Source: Candidatus Pelagibacter sp.
Lineage (GTDB): Bacteria; Pseudomonadota; Alphaproteobacteria; Pelagibacterales; Pelagibacteraceae
DNA: 45,130 bases
Reading direction: 5' to 3'
Assembly: GCA_002704625.1 (NCBI GenBank)
Contig: PAGZ01000047.1
Location: 11,939-57,068 of the forward strand
Part shown: piece after piece, positions 1-7,356 of the stretch
Layout: every line of letters starts with the position of its first letter
How positions within the stretch are numbered: the stretch's first letter is position 1
The notes under the pieces: generated by a model
Told to the model about the DNA's origin: nothing
The model's database searches: none
What the model saw: only the letters and a program-made list of their open reading frames with translations
Position numbers and translations under genes: made by a program

Positions 1-38
1 ATTTTTAAAAAATACATCAAAAAATGAATCTTATTACA

Positions 39-647
39 CTATCTAAAAACTACAGATATACGTTTCTTTCCAGGTCGAATTGCATGTACATAATTTCGTT
101 GCATTCCAACCATAATACTTAATGATTGATGTGGCAATGAAATAGTAAACTCTTCACGATTTTTTGTTTTATCTTTTCTAGTAGACCACTGATCTCCAAT
201 TGTACGATAAAACTCCATTATATGTTCTTCATTTTCATCTGATTCAAAAGAAAATACAGCTGAACATGGTTCTACATCAGTAGCATAATAATCTTTATGA
301 TGTGCAATAAAATCACCCTCATCATAAACATTAACAATTGCATCAGTAAATACTCGTTCTTTGTATAATTCTTGTACTATATTCAAAAGCTTTTCTAATA
401 TGGGAGTAAATGATTGATAAATGTAGCGGATTGGTATATATTTCCATTCTGCACATAAAGGTTTTCCTATTTTCTCTCTTTGAACTGTAAAAAGTCCGGT
501 ATTTCTAGAATTAATAGAGAATCCATCACAATCATATACATAATTATTAATATCTTCTAAAATTTGCTTATAAGTTATATCACAACTAACCTTATATAAT
601 TTAAAATACCCATCGTCTGGTGTTTCATGATGATATAGTAATTCCAT
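39..647 (-). CDS. AlkB-like 2-oxoglutarate/Fe(II) dioxygenase
   Basis: A 202-residue protein of the AlkB/ALKBH2-3 type, which oxidatively removes alkyl groups from nucleic-acid bases. Visible signature: the NxY 2OG-binding motif (N106-V-Y108), the HxD iron pair (H117, D119), the distal iron ligand H188 in YVHAIRPG, and the RxxxxxR motif R196-ISVVF-R202 that binds 2-oxoglutarate. The order and spacing match the family and the length is typical of a stand-alone catalytic domain. ATG start. It probably repairs alkylated viral DNA or acts on RNA; the sequence cannot say which. Transcribed leftwards; one arm of a 31-bp inverted repeat (706-736) lies about 60 nt upstream of its start. Confidence 0.85.
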   Translation of the reverse strand: MELLYHHETPDDGYFKLYKVSCDITYKQILEDINNYVYDCDGFSINSRNTGLFTVQREKIGKPLCAEWKYIPIRYIYQSFTPILEKLLNIVQELYKERVFTDAIVNVYDEGDFIAHHKDYYATDVEPCSAVFSFESDENEEHIMEFYRTIGDQWSTRKDKTKNREEFTISLPHQSLSIMVGMQRNYVHAIRPGKKRISVVFR

Positions 648-705
648 TACTAGATAGCTACTGTAATTAACATGTTTTATTTAACTAGATATAAGATTAG
701 TATAT

Positions 706-736
706 TTTACACCCTTAAAACTTTAAAATGGGACAA
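706..736. repeat. Left arm of 31-bp inverted repeat
   Basis: The reverse complement of this segment matches 1606-1636 at 29 of 31 positions (core TTTTAAAGTTT followed by AAGGGTGTAAA). The two arms bracket the glycosyltransferase-like gene at 842-1564. Each arm points outwards and sits 59-67 nt upstream of the next outward-facing gene, so it could be a paired regulatory element or the terminal repeat of a 931-bp insertion. Confidence 0.75.
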
Positions 737-799
737 TCTATTACACCATTGAACATTTAAAAGACTTACCTAATTCATATATTTTGTAGGTTTTCGTTT

Positions 800-834
800 T
801 ATGATTGTTTTACATATTTTTAACTTCAATCATA
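800..834 (-). terminator. 3'-end hairpin
   Basis: Perfect 8-bp inverted repeat: TATGATTG at 800-807 and CAATCATA at 827-834. It lies 7 nt beyond the stop codon of the leftward gene at 842-1564. In Mimivirus, mRNA ends form at such palindromes; transfer of that rule to this virus is inference. Confidence 0.5.
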
Positions 835-841
835 TACATAA

Positions 842-1564
842 TTAAATATAGATAATTTTAACCATATGTTTTTTTTTAACATTAAGTTTAATATTCTTTT
901 TATCACATTGATAACGTAATAATATATTATTATCTCTATTATTATCTCTAGAATTTGTAATTTCATTGTAATTTTGTAAAAAATCATCATAAATATTAAA
1001 TAACAGTTTAATAATTGTTCTAGGCTTTCCATACCAGCAATGATCCATACATTCTATACATATACAATTGTAATAGATATTATCTAATTTTGTTTTTAGT
1101 GTAGGTAAATAATCAACAAAACAAATATCAGGACGAGTTATTATTAAGTTTGAATATTTATCTATATCATTTAAATTTGATAAATATCTTATAGCTTGTT
1201 GATATTTATATTCAATAGGTAGACATGTTGATATTTTAGAATGAGATCTGAAAGGTGTATTATATATATTTAATAAATCAATATTCAATCCATTAATAAA
1301 AATATCAAAATCTTCAACTAAAATATGTTTAATATTTATAAAATCATATTTTTTATAATATTCTATAATATCAAATTTATCTATTAAATCATTACAATTT
1401 AAATGTATATTTGGATTACCATGACGATTAGAATATCCTACATTTTTCCAAGTAAAAATATATAAATCTATAGTTTCATTATCATATAAATATTTTTTAT
1501 ATGAATTAATTATCTCTATATTTTTATAAGAACGCATTTGTCCAATAATTACAATCGCTAACAT
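842..1564 (-). CDS. Putative glycosyltransferase-like protein
   Basis: A 240-residue, very AT-rich (Ile/Asn/Tyr-rich) protein without a signal peptide or membrane segment. It opens with a hydrophobic strand ending in GQMRSY (8-13) and has an IITRPDICF stretch (141-149), then DHCWYGKP (174-181) and a late DNNILLRYQC (211-220). That pattern (GQ-R-[ST] start, central RPD, W-Y-G, late D-N-x-L) resembles uncharacterised GT-A-like proteins encoded by giant viruses; RPD could replace the usual DxD metal site. The assignment rests on pattern memory, so function is tentative. ATG at 1564. It is bracketed by a 31-bp inverted repeat and has a hairpin just after its stop, consistent with an inserted cargo gene. 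Confidence 0.5.
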   Translation of the reverse strand: MLAIVIIGQMRSYKNIEIINSYKKYLYDNETIDLYIFTWKNVGYSNRHGNPNIHLNCNDLIDKFDIIEYYKKYDFINIKHILVEDFDIFINGLNIDLLNIYNTPFRSHSKISTCLPIEYKYQQAIRYLSNLNDIDKYSNLIITRPDICFVDYLPTLKTKLDNIYYNCICIECMDHCWYGKPRTIIKLLFNIYDDFLQNYNEITNSRDNNRDNNILLRYQCDKKNIKLNVKKKHMVKIIYI

Positions 1565-1605
1565 ATAATATTATATAGATTATATTTTTTGAAAATAAGC
1601 TTCTT

Positions 1606-1636
1606 TTGTCCAATTTTAAAGTTTCAAGGGTGTAAA
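1606..1636. repeat. Right arm of 31-bp inverted repeat
   Basis: Partner of 706-736 (two mismatches in 31). It lies upstream of the leftward gene ending at 842 and also 17 nt before the early-promoter octamer that precedes the rightward gene at 1703. Confidence 0.75.
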
Positions 1637-1652
1637 TAAAATACTTTTTTGA

Positions 1653-1660
1653 AAAATTGA
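1653..1660 (+). promoter_or_regulatory. Early promoter motif AAAATTGA
   Basis: Exact match to the Mimivirus early-promoter octamer, 42 nt before the ATG at 1703. The gap matches the 34-47 nt seen at the other early-motif genes here and supports that start rather than the next ATG at 1832. Confidence 0.7.
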
Positions 1661-1702
1661 AACTTGTACAAATACCTATAAGTTAATTATCTCCAACAAA
1701 CA

Positions 1703-4700
1703 ATGACCTGCCTGGATTTCCAGTCAGGAACAACGCGAAGAAGATTGGGATTGGTAAAAATCAAGAAAAGCTGCTTTATGTTTAGACGCTTTATAGTTAT
1801 TATTTATTTTACTATCATTAATATATACAATATGAGTACTTATCTATTAACATATATTCATGGTGAAGGTGAAGGTTTAGTTGTACTTGAAAATGGTAAT
1901 AATAAGGGTACTGTATCTGTTGCTGATCTTTTAAAAGGTTTTGGTGGAGGTGGATATGCAGAAGTTATAAATACGCAACAAACCATAAATTATCTAGATT
2001 GTATTAAAGATGGTACAAATGTTAATACATTAAAACAATTAAATATTTTTCCAATTCTAGGAACAGCTACAGCTGGTTATCCTACATACAATGATGATCT
2101 TCATGCAATAGAAGATTTGATTATTAACGCACACTCTGGGCAAATAGAAACAGCATATTGGCACAAAACAAAACCAAATGGCTCGACTGCAGAATTAAAT
2201 AAATCCAAAATATACGATGAAGTATTGTGGGAAGCTGGTCTTGGTCCTAAATGGTTTGCTAAGAAACCTAATGGTGATATCCCTACATACATCAAAACAT
2301 TTGGTTCATTTATAGATCCTCTTGAAAAAAATAATGCTGATAGAACTTGGCCTTCTATCGGTAATACTGTAAAAATTGATATGGCAGCTATGACAGCTAT
2401 GGGATTTCCTAATTGTGAATTAGAAGCAACAACTCAACCGGGTGATAATTTTAGATTTAAAATGACAATTGGAACAGGAAATGGTTGCAATGGACCTTTA
2501 CCTTGTACAATTACTGAAACAACTCCTAATGTTGCAAAATATTTTGCAGGTAATAAAACTAAGAATGCTGCTTTAAAAGCAAAAGGTAAAGGTCCTTCGA
2601 CTGCTGAAAAAGTAAAAATGATTATGGTGAAAGAATGGGGTGATAAGATGCAATGTCTTATATATTTATTAAAACAAATGAGTGGTGGACCTAAATCTGT
2701 AATGTCTTCTTGTGATAAAGTCGTATATATTCTGTGCTTGTTATTAAAAGTTCCTTTTATTTATTCTGGATATGATGGATCACCTAACGCACCAAAATAT
2801 AAACATTATGCTATATCACATTTTCAACCAATGGATGATCCTGTAAAGTATATACAAGAACAATGTGAGGATGCAAAAGAAGCTATAGAAAGTAATAATA
2901 AAGGGTTTATAGCTTTTTTAGAAACTATAACACCTGATACAAAGTTTAAATTAGCAAATGCATATGATGTATATAAACTTGACCCCACTAATGGTTTTAT
3001 ACCTGGTTGTATCCTTGATATTGAGGCATATACTCAAGATGCTGTAGATAGGTTAAATGCACATCTTGAAACAATAAGTAATATGGAATCTATGTCACCA
3101 TCAAACGCAGCTATTACAGATGCAAAGAGAGTAGAGCAGAAACGTATGATAGAAATAATTGAAAGAGATATTGCATCTATAAAGGAACAAGATACTGTTG
3201 TTCCTTTTATCAAAGTTAAAAAAGGTACCAAAGCACATTTAACTTGTACTCAAACTAGCAGCTACACTCTTAAACCAAGAAACCATTCAAATCTAGCTTT
3301 AATGTTAAAACCGCATTTAAGACAAGCTTTTGAGACCTTTTATGGTGCAACCGATATTGCTAATAGAACAGTAACACCAGAAGAATTCGCCCGAATCCCA
3401 TTTTTTCAGCTAATTAGAGGAAAAAATAAAAATGGAATTGATTTAACTTTAACCTCAGGTAATAAAGTATCAGAGGAAGTTCCAGCCGGTATGGGTGGAT
3501 CAAAATATAAACAAAATGGCGGTAATAAATATTTAAACTTCGATGACACTGATGGAACTATATATAATCCAACAAATATTAGTGGTTTTATATTTCAAAG
3601 TGATACAGTAGAACAACTAGAATCTGCTGCACAACGAATAGGATATATTCCTGACCCATATGATATCAGGACTTGGGATCAATATATAGTAAAGGGTATC
3701 GATGAGATTCCCGAGGCATACGACTCTGCCGACCCAAATGGAGATTTGTTTATTAATTCGGATCTTCTTACAAATGAAAACCTTGAAGCAAATCTTATTA
3801 CTGGACTACTTGATTATTGTACTAGAGTAGGAAATATGAATTTTTTTGATACTTTATATAATACATCTATATATCAAGGTATTATATCTGCTGGCGCCCA
3901 ACCAGTTCCAGATGGTGCAGCAGAGGACATAGCCAGACCAATACCACTATTTCCAGAATATAATGTTGATGATCCTGATGTTTTTTATCAAGAATTAGAT
4001 AGTTTTTTTAGAGATGATAGCATTATAGGTGAGCCAGACAGTACAGCGACTCCAATAATACCAGTTACTCTTGCTGACTTAGATGGAATTGATCAAATGA
4101 AACAACAATGGTGTAGACCACGGTTAATTGAAAATGACATCGATGGTCTACTTATAGATAGTATTATACAAGAAGAGGATGAAGCTGCTGGTGCCGCGGG
4201 GGCGGCCGAGCTAGAGAAGGTGGAGATGGAGGTGGAGGGGGAAAGCGACGAAGAGGGGATGGAGGAAGAGGCGATAGAAGGCGTCGAGGAGTCGAAAGGC
4301 GGCGAGGCAGAGGCAGAGGCACCACTACCACAACCACAACCACAACCACAACCACAACCACAACCACTACCACAACCACTGCAGCCACTACAACCACTAC
4401 CACAACTACCACCACTACCACCACCACTACCACCACCACTACCACCACCACCACCAGCAGTACCACCAGCGGCTCGAAGAGCGAAGAGACGACGAGAGGA
4501 TGAGAATAATGATGAAAATATCCCTCCTAACCCCTTCGTCCCAGCACAACGTCCTGTTGTTGCTGTGAAAAAACGTGGTATAGCATATCTATCTTCGCCA
4601 AAACCTTTCGCTTTGTCGTCGCAGATGGTGCCAGCCTATGGTGGTAAGAAAACTAAAAAAAACAAACGTAGAAAGAGGAAAACGCGTTATAAGAGGACCA

Positions 4701-4873
4701 GAAACAATAAAAAATCGAAAAGAAGCAATAAAAAGACGAAAAGAAATATCAAAAGAAAAAATCGTAAAACACGTGATAAAACAAAGCTAAGAAAAAAGGT
4801 CAAGAAAAATAAAAAAACAAGAAGACAGAAAAAAAGATCTGGGAGGCAAACACGTCGGCAGCGCAGACAATAA
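1703..4873 (+). CDS. Large uncharacterised virus protein with acidic/Pro-Gln linker and basic tail
   Basis: 1056 residues from the first ATG; a second ATG at 1832 (Met44) is possible and would remove a hydrophobic segment (FRRFIVIIYFTIINIY, about residues 27-42). I do not recognise the family. Residues 44 to about 830 look globular, with a Cys-containing stretch around KEWGDKMQCLIYLLK and SCDKVVYILCLLLKVPF (about 308-350) and a Gly-rich start (DLLKGFGGGGY). About 830-875 is Ala/Glu-rich and acidic, about 875-920 is a (PQ)n then PPLPPP low-complexity linker, and the last 70 residues are almost all Lys/Arg/Thr/Asn. The basic tail suggests DNA or RNA contact, perhaps in the virion. DNA encoding the linker (about 4185-4500) is much more GC-rich than its surroundings. 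The early promoter argues for an infection-phase role. Confidence 0.75.
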   Translation: MTCLDFQSGTTRRRLGLVKIKKSCFMFRRFIVIIYFTIINIYNMSTYLLTYIHGEGEGLVVLENGNNKGTVSVADLLKGFGGGGYAEVINTQQTINYLDCIKDGTNVNTLKQLNIFPILGTATAGYPTYNDDLHAIEDLIINAHSGQIETAYWHKTKPNGSTAELNKSKIYDEVLWEAGLGPKWFAKKPNGDIPTYIKTFGSFIDPLEKNNADRTWPSIGNTVKIDMAAMTAMGFPNCELEATTQPGDNFRFKMTIGTGNGCNGPLPCTITETTPNVAKYFAGNKTKNAALKAKGKGPSTAEKVKMIMVKEWGDKMQCLIYLLKQMSGGPKSVMSSCDKVVYILCLLLKVPFIYSGYDGSPNAPKYKHYAISHFQPMDDPVKYIQEQCEDAKEAIESNNKGFIAFLETITPDTKFKLANAYDVYKLDPTNGFIPGCILDIEAYTQDAVDRLNAHLETISNMESMSPSNAAITDAKRVEQKRMIEIIERDIASIKEQDTVVPFIKVKKGTKAHLTCTQTSSYTLKPRNHSNLALMLKPHLRQAFETFYGATDIANRTVTPEEFARIPFFQLIRGKNKNGIDLTLTSGNKVSEEVPAGMGGSKYKQNGGNKYLNFDDTDGTIYNPTNISGFIFQSDTVEQLESAAQRIGYIPDPYDIRTWDQYIVKGIDEIPEAYDSADPNGDLFINSDLLTNENLEANLITGLLDYCTRVGNMNFFDTLYNTSIYQGIISAGAQPVPDGAAEDIARPIPLFPEYNVDDPDVFYQELDSFFRDDSIIGEPDSTATPIIPVTLADLDGIDQMKQQWCRPRLIENDIDGLLIDSIIQEEDEAAGAAGAAELEKVEMEVEGESDEEGMEEEAIEGVEESKGGEAEAEAPLPQPQPQPQPQPQPLPQPLQPLQPLPQLPPLPPPLPPPLPPPPPAVPPAARRAKRRREDENNDENIPPNPFVPAQRPVVAVKKRGIAYLSSPKPFALSSQMVPAYGGKKTKKNKRRKRKTRYKRTRNNKKSKRSNKKTKRNIKRKNRKTRDKTKLRKKVKKNKKTRRQKKRSGRQTRRQRRQ
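4321..4460. repeat. CCACAA/CCACTA low-complexity tract
   Basis: Imperfect trinucleotide and hexanucleotide repeat (CCACAACCA, CCACTACCA units) encoding the Pro-Gln and Pro-Leu-Pro linker of the 1703-4873 protein. Such tracts vary in copy number by slippage. The opposite strand is open over the tract only because of the repeat. Confidence 0.8.
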
Positions 4874-4934
4874 GTATTTGAATAATTAAAGCGATAAAAA
4901 ATATGATTTAATTATTTTTACCTATAAATACTTA
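4871..4934. terminator. Hairpin between convergent genes
   Basis: Nested inverted repeat: TAAGTATTT (4871-4879) pairs with AAATACTTA (4926-4934), and AATAATTAAA (4881-4890) pairs with TTTAATTATT (4907-4916). The left arm contains the TAA stop of the upstream gene. It can serve as a 3' end for that gene and lies 67 nt past the stop of the convergent SWIB gene. Confidence 0.55.
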
Positions 4935-5001
4935 CGTGTAGAAACATTACTACTTACTAACAACCAAATTGAAGCTTCTTTGTTATTTAATTATTATTTA
5001 A

Positions 5002-5526
5002 CTAATTGGTAAAAGATACAACTTCATTGTCCTTCTTAGGCTTACCCTTTTTAGTGAAGTGCTTATTCATGAACTTCTGGATGTTGAAGTAAGTTACCTT
5101 ATCCTCATCCTTAGTTCCAAGAAGAGCCTTCAACTTTGCATCCGGATTAATATCTTTAGACTGTGCCAAAGCATTCTCCTTGATATAAGAGATTACAAAC
5201 TGTGTAACCTCTGTGCGAGCTACCTCAGCGCCCTCTTCCTTACCCATAAACTCGCATAGAGCCTTGGAAATAGGAGCTGGCTTGGCAAATCCTGATGGCT
5301 TGCGATTACCACGATTCTTGCTCTTTGCAGCCTCCTTTACAAGCTGCTTGTTATAACGACGAGTTGATTTCTCAAGTGCTCGGAGCTGCTGCTGAAGAGC
5401 AGTCACCTGGGTTTTAAAAAGCGATAGTGACTTTTCCATATTCTTCCATTGCTCTTGCAATAGTTCTCCCTGATCAATTTCAGAGGAGTTGCTGCTGGCG
5501 GAGTTGTCGTTCTGTGTAGTACTCAT
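5002..5526 (-). CDS. SWIB/MDM2-domain protein
   Basis: 174 residues. Residues 1-20 are Ser/Asn-rich, about 20-65 form a predicted coiled coil (heptad Leu/Gln), about 66-76 are basic, and 77-158 form a SWIB domain (PSGFAKPAPIS, then CEFMG, the conserved N-P-x-A-K-L-K-x-L-L segment and FNIQKFMNKHF). SWIB domains act in chromatin remodelling and transcription; stand-alone copies occur in several Nucleocytoviricota. An exact early-promoter octamer lies 34 nt upstream. Base composition is clearly more GC-rich than the neighbouring hypothetical genes, as in the adjacent cold-shock gene, possibly reflecting high expression or separate origin. ATG start. Confidence 0.9.
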   Translation of the reverse strand: MSTTQNDNSASSNSSEIDQGELLQEQWKNMEKSLSLFKTQVTALQQQLRALEKSTRRYNKQLVKEAAKSKNRGNRKPSGFAKPAPISKALCEFMGKEEGAEVARTEVTQFVISYIKENALAQSKDINPDAKLKALLGTKDEDKVTYFNIQKFMNKHFTKKGKPKKDNEVVSFTN

Positions 5527-5560
5527 TGTCTCTACATATATCTAGGACTTAGCCTTTAAA

Positions 5561-5568
5561 TCAATTTT
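5561..5568 (-). promoter_or_regulatory. Early promoter motif (TCAATTTT on + strand)
   Basis: Reverse complement of AAAATTGA, 34 nt upstream of the SWIB gene start at 5526. Confidence 0.7.
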
Positions 5569-5707
5569 TTGAATTAAAAAACAAATACGTTTACATCCAT
5601 TCAAGTATTATTTTGTTATTTGTTTTCTGCTATTACAATAATATCATATATTACTTAGCAAAGAGAAAATTTAGCCTCTCTGCAATAATAAGTATTTAAA
5701 TTAACCG

Positions 5708-5735
5708 ATCATTACAAATTATGATATGTAATGAT
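5708..5735 (-). terminator. 3'-end hairpin of cold-shock gene
   Basis: Perfect 9-bp stem: ATCATTACA (5708-5716) and TGTAATGAT (5727-5735), 10-nt loop. It starts 10 nt past the stop of the leftward gene at 5746-6300. The rest of 5569-5707 is AT-rich with no gene that I can see. Confidence 0.55.
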
Positions 5736-5745
5736 TGTATTGTAT

Positions 5746-6300
5746 TTAATTAGTCTGACTATCGCGATTTTGACGACGGCCTCGCCCACGACCGCTGCGG
5801 GTGCCACGAGTACCACCAACATCTTTTTCACTGCGAACTAGCGTCCAGACAGTACTATTGCCATCTTCTTCAACTACATTAAGACGATCTTGGCGAGGAC
5901 CTCCACCGTGAAATCGCTCTCGGTTATTGCGCTTTGGCCGACTTCCAGAACCAATTTCATCCCCCTGTTCAAGATCTAGGCTCTTAGAACGGGTGTTATT
6001 CGCTTGCTTACGCTCCCATCTAGTCTCACACATAAGCTTGCCTCCTCCTGCACCCATAACATCACTTGCTGTTGTCTTACCCTCACTATTATTAATTATC
6101 ACAAAACTAACGTATTCTCCCTCAACAAGATAACGGAACTGATCCTCAGTTGTATTCAATGCCGAATGATGAACAAAAATATCTTGCTCACTATCATCTA
6201 CGGTTGCCGTCAAAAAACCATAACCCGCCTGGTTGTTAAACCACTTAACACGTCCCGTCAAGCGGGACTGCTCGGTGTTCGTTGTTACACTGTCTGTCAT
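5746..6300 (-). CDS. Cold-shock-domain RNA/DNA-binding protein
   Basis: 184 residues. A cold-shock domain spans about 13-85: KWFN (19-22), the RNP1-like GYGFL (26-30) and the RNP2-like IFVHHS (41-46), the aromatic surface that binds single-stranded nucleic acid. The second half is basic and ends in an Arg/Gly-rich stretch (about 163-181, GTRSGRGRGRR) typical of RNA-binding tails, giving a layout like eukaryotic Y-box or plant CSD proteins. It probably acts as an RNA chaperone or translation regulator in infected cells. The gene is relatively GC-rich. It shares strand with the SWIB gene downstream and the kinase upstream (56 nt apart). Confidence 0.9.
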   Translation of the reverse strand: MTDSVTTNTEQSRLTGRVKWFNNQAGYGFLTATVDDSEQDIFVHHSALNTTEDQFRYLVEGEYVSFVIINNSEGKTTASDVMGAGGGKLMCETRWERKQANNTRSKSLDLEQGDEIGSGSRPKRNNRERFHGGGPRQDRLNVVEEDGNSTVWTLVRSEKDVGGTRGTRSGRGRGRRQNRDSQTN

Positions 6301-6356
6301 GATATATGCATGGTAACAACCTTTAGCTTTAAGCCTGTTTCAATAATAACAGCTCA

Positions 6357-7247
6357 TTAATCCCAGTCATAAACATTATCTGCTGGATAACCATGATGTT
6401 TATACAAATTAATAAAAATATTTCTTAAATAATTGTAATCTGGATCTTCATCATATTCTAATTTTTGACAATAATTTAAATATAATATAAACTCGCACGC
6501 TACATTCGAAAAATGCTGCCATAGAGAAACACTTGCCTTTTTCTCTCCAATTAATAAATAACGTTTCTCTTTATCATTACATTTAATACTTTGCCACGGC
6601 AGTTTACCAAGTAATAAATACAATAAAACATAGCCTATCGATTCTAAATCATCTCGTCTACTTGGAGTATAGCCCCGATGAACATTTAAACTAGCATATC
6701 TAGCTGTTCCAGTTAATTTTCGTCCAGTCTCTTCTTTTATATGATTACCATTTTTGTCACTATATCGACGTGCCAAACCAAAATCTATTACATTTAGTAA
6801 ATTACTTCCATCTTTTATTAAAAAATTATCTGGTTTAATATCTCGATGAATTACTCCATTATCATGTATTGTTTCAATACGCCTTAGCATTTGAACGCCT
6901 AAGCCTAAAACACTTTTTAAAGACAATGTGCCGCCACAATTTACTCTACAATCTTCTAATGATTTTCCTAATAAATCCATAACCATATAATTAAATATAC
7001 CTTCTTTTCCAAATGATCGTAATTTTGGTATTCCAGGATTATCTTCTAATAATTTATATATTTTTGCTTCATTTTTTAATAAAGAGCTCTCTGATGACTT
7101 TTCTATTTTTATTGCAACACTTTCATCTGTATGTGAATTAATACCTTGAAATATTTTACCAAATGAACCTTCGCCTATTTTTGATAAAATACGATATTTA
7201 CCCTCTACTACTAATGTCATTGGAGATTGAACAATTTGTTCAGTCAT
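6357..7247 (-). CDS. Casein-kinase-1-like Ser/Thr protein kinase
   Basis: 296 residues, essentially only a kinase domain. Visible: Gly loop GEGSFG (25-30), catalytic Lys47 in AIKIE, HRDIKPDN (134-141), DFG (155-157), and the CK1-family substitute for the APE motif, GTARYASLNVH (180-190), followed by RRDDLES (198-204). All catalytic residues are present, so it should be active. CK1-type kinases occur in other giant viruses and may phosphorylate host or virion proteins. Divergent from the helicase gene at 7357 with about 109 nt between starts; no AAAATTGA on its own side, so probably not early. Confidence 0.93.
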   Translation of the reverse strand: MTEQIVQSPMTLVVEGKYRILSKIGEGSFGKIFQGINSHTDESVAIKIEKSSESSLLKNEAKIYKLLEDNPGIPKLRSFGKEGIFNYMVMDLLGKSLEDCRVNCGGTLSLKSVLGLGVQMLRRIETIHDNGVIHRDIKPDNFLIKDGSNLLNVIDFGLARRYSDKNGNHIKEETGRKLTGTARYASLNVHRGYTPSRRDDLESIGYVLLYLLLGKLPWQSIKCNDKEKRYLLIGEKKASVSLWQHFSNVACEFILYLNYCQKLEYDEDPDYNYLRNIFINLYKHHGYPADNVYDWD

Positions 7248-7301
7248 CTTTATATAACATTAGCGATCTGTATTTATTACAAATATATAACTTATTTTTG
7301 A

Positions 7302-7309
7302 AAAATTGA
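7302..7309 (+). promoter_or_regulatory. Early promoter motif AAAATTGA
   Basis: Exact octamer, 47 nt before the ATG of the Ski2-like helicase at 7357. It partly overlaps the palindrome ATTGATCAAT. Confidence 0.75.
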
Positions 7310-7356
7310 TCAATATAGACAACATAAAGGTAATCTAGTCAACTACGCTAAAGAGA

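Noticed and set aside
4164..4466. Poly-Val reading frame on the minus strand
   Set aside because: It is the antisense of the CCACAA/CCACTA repeat; an open frame follows automatically from the low-complexity tract.
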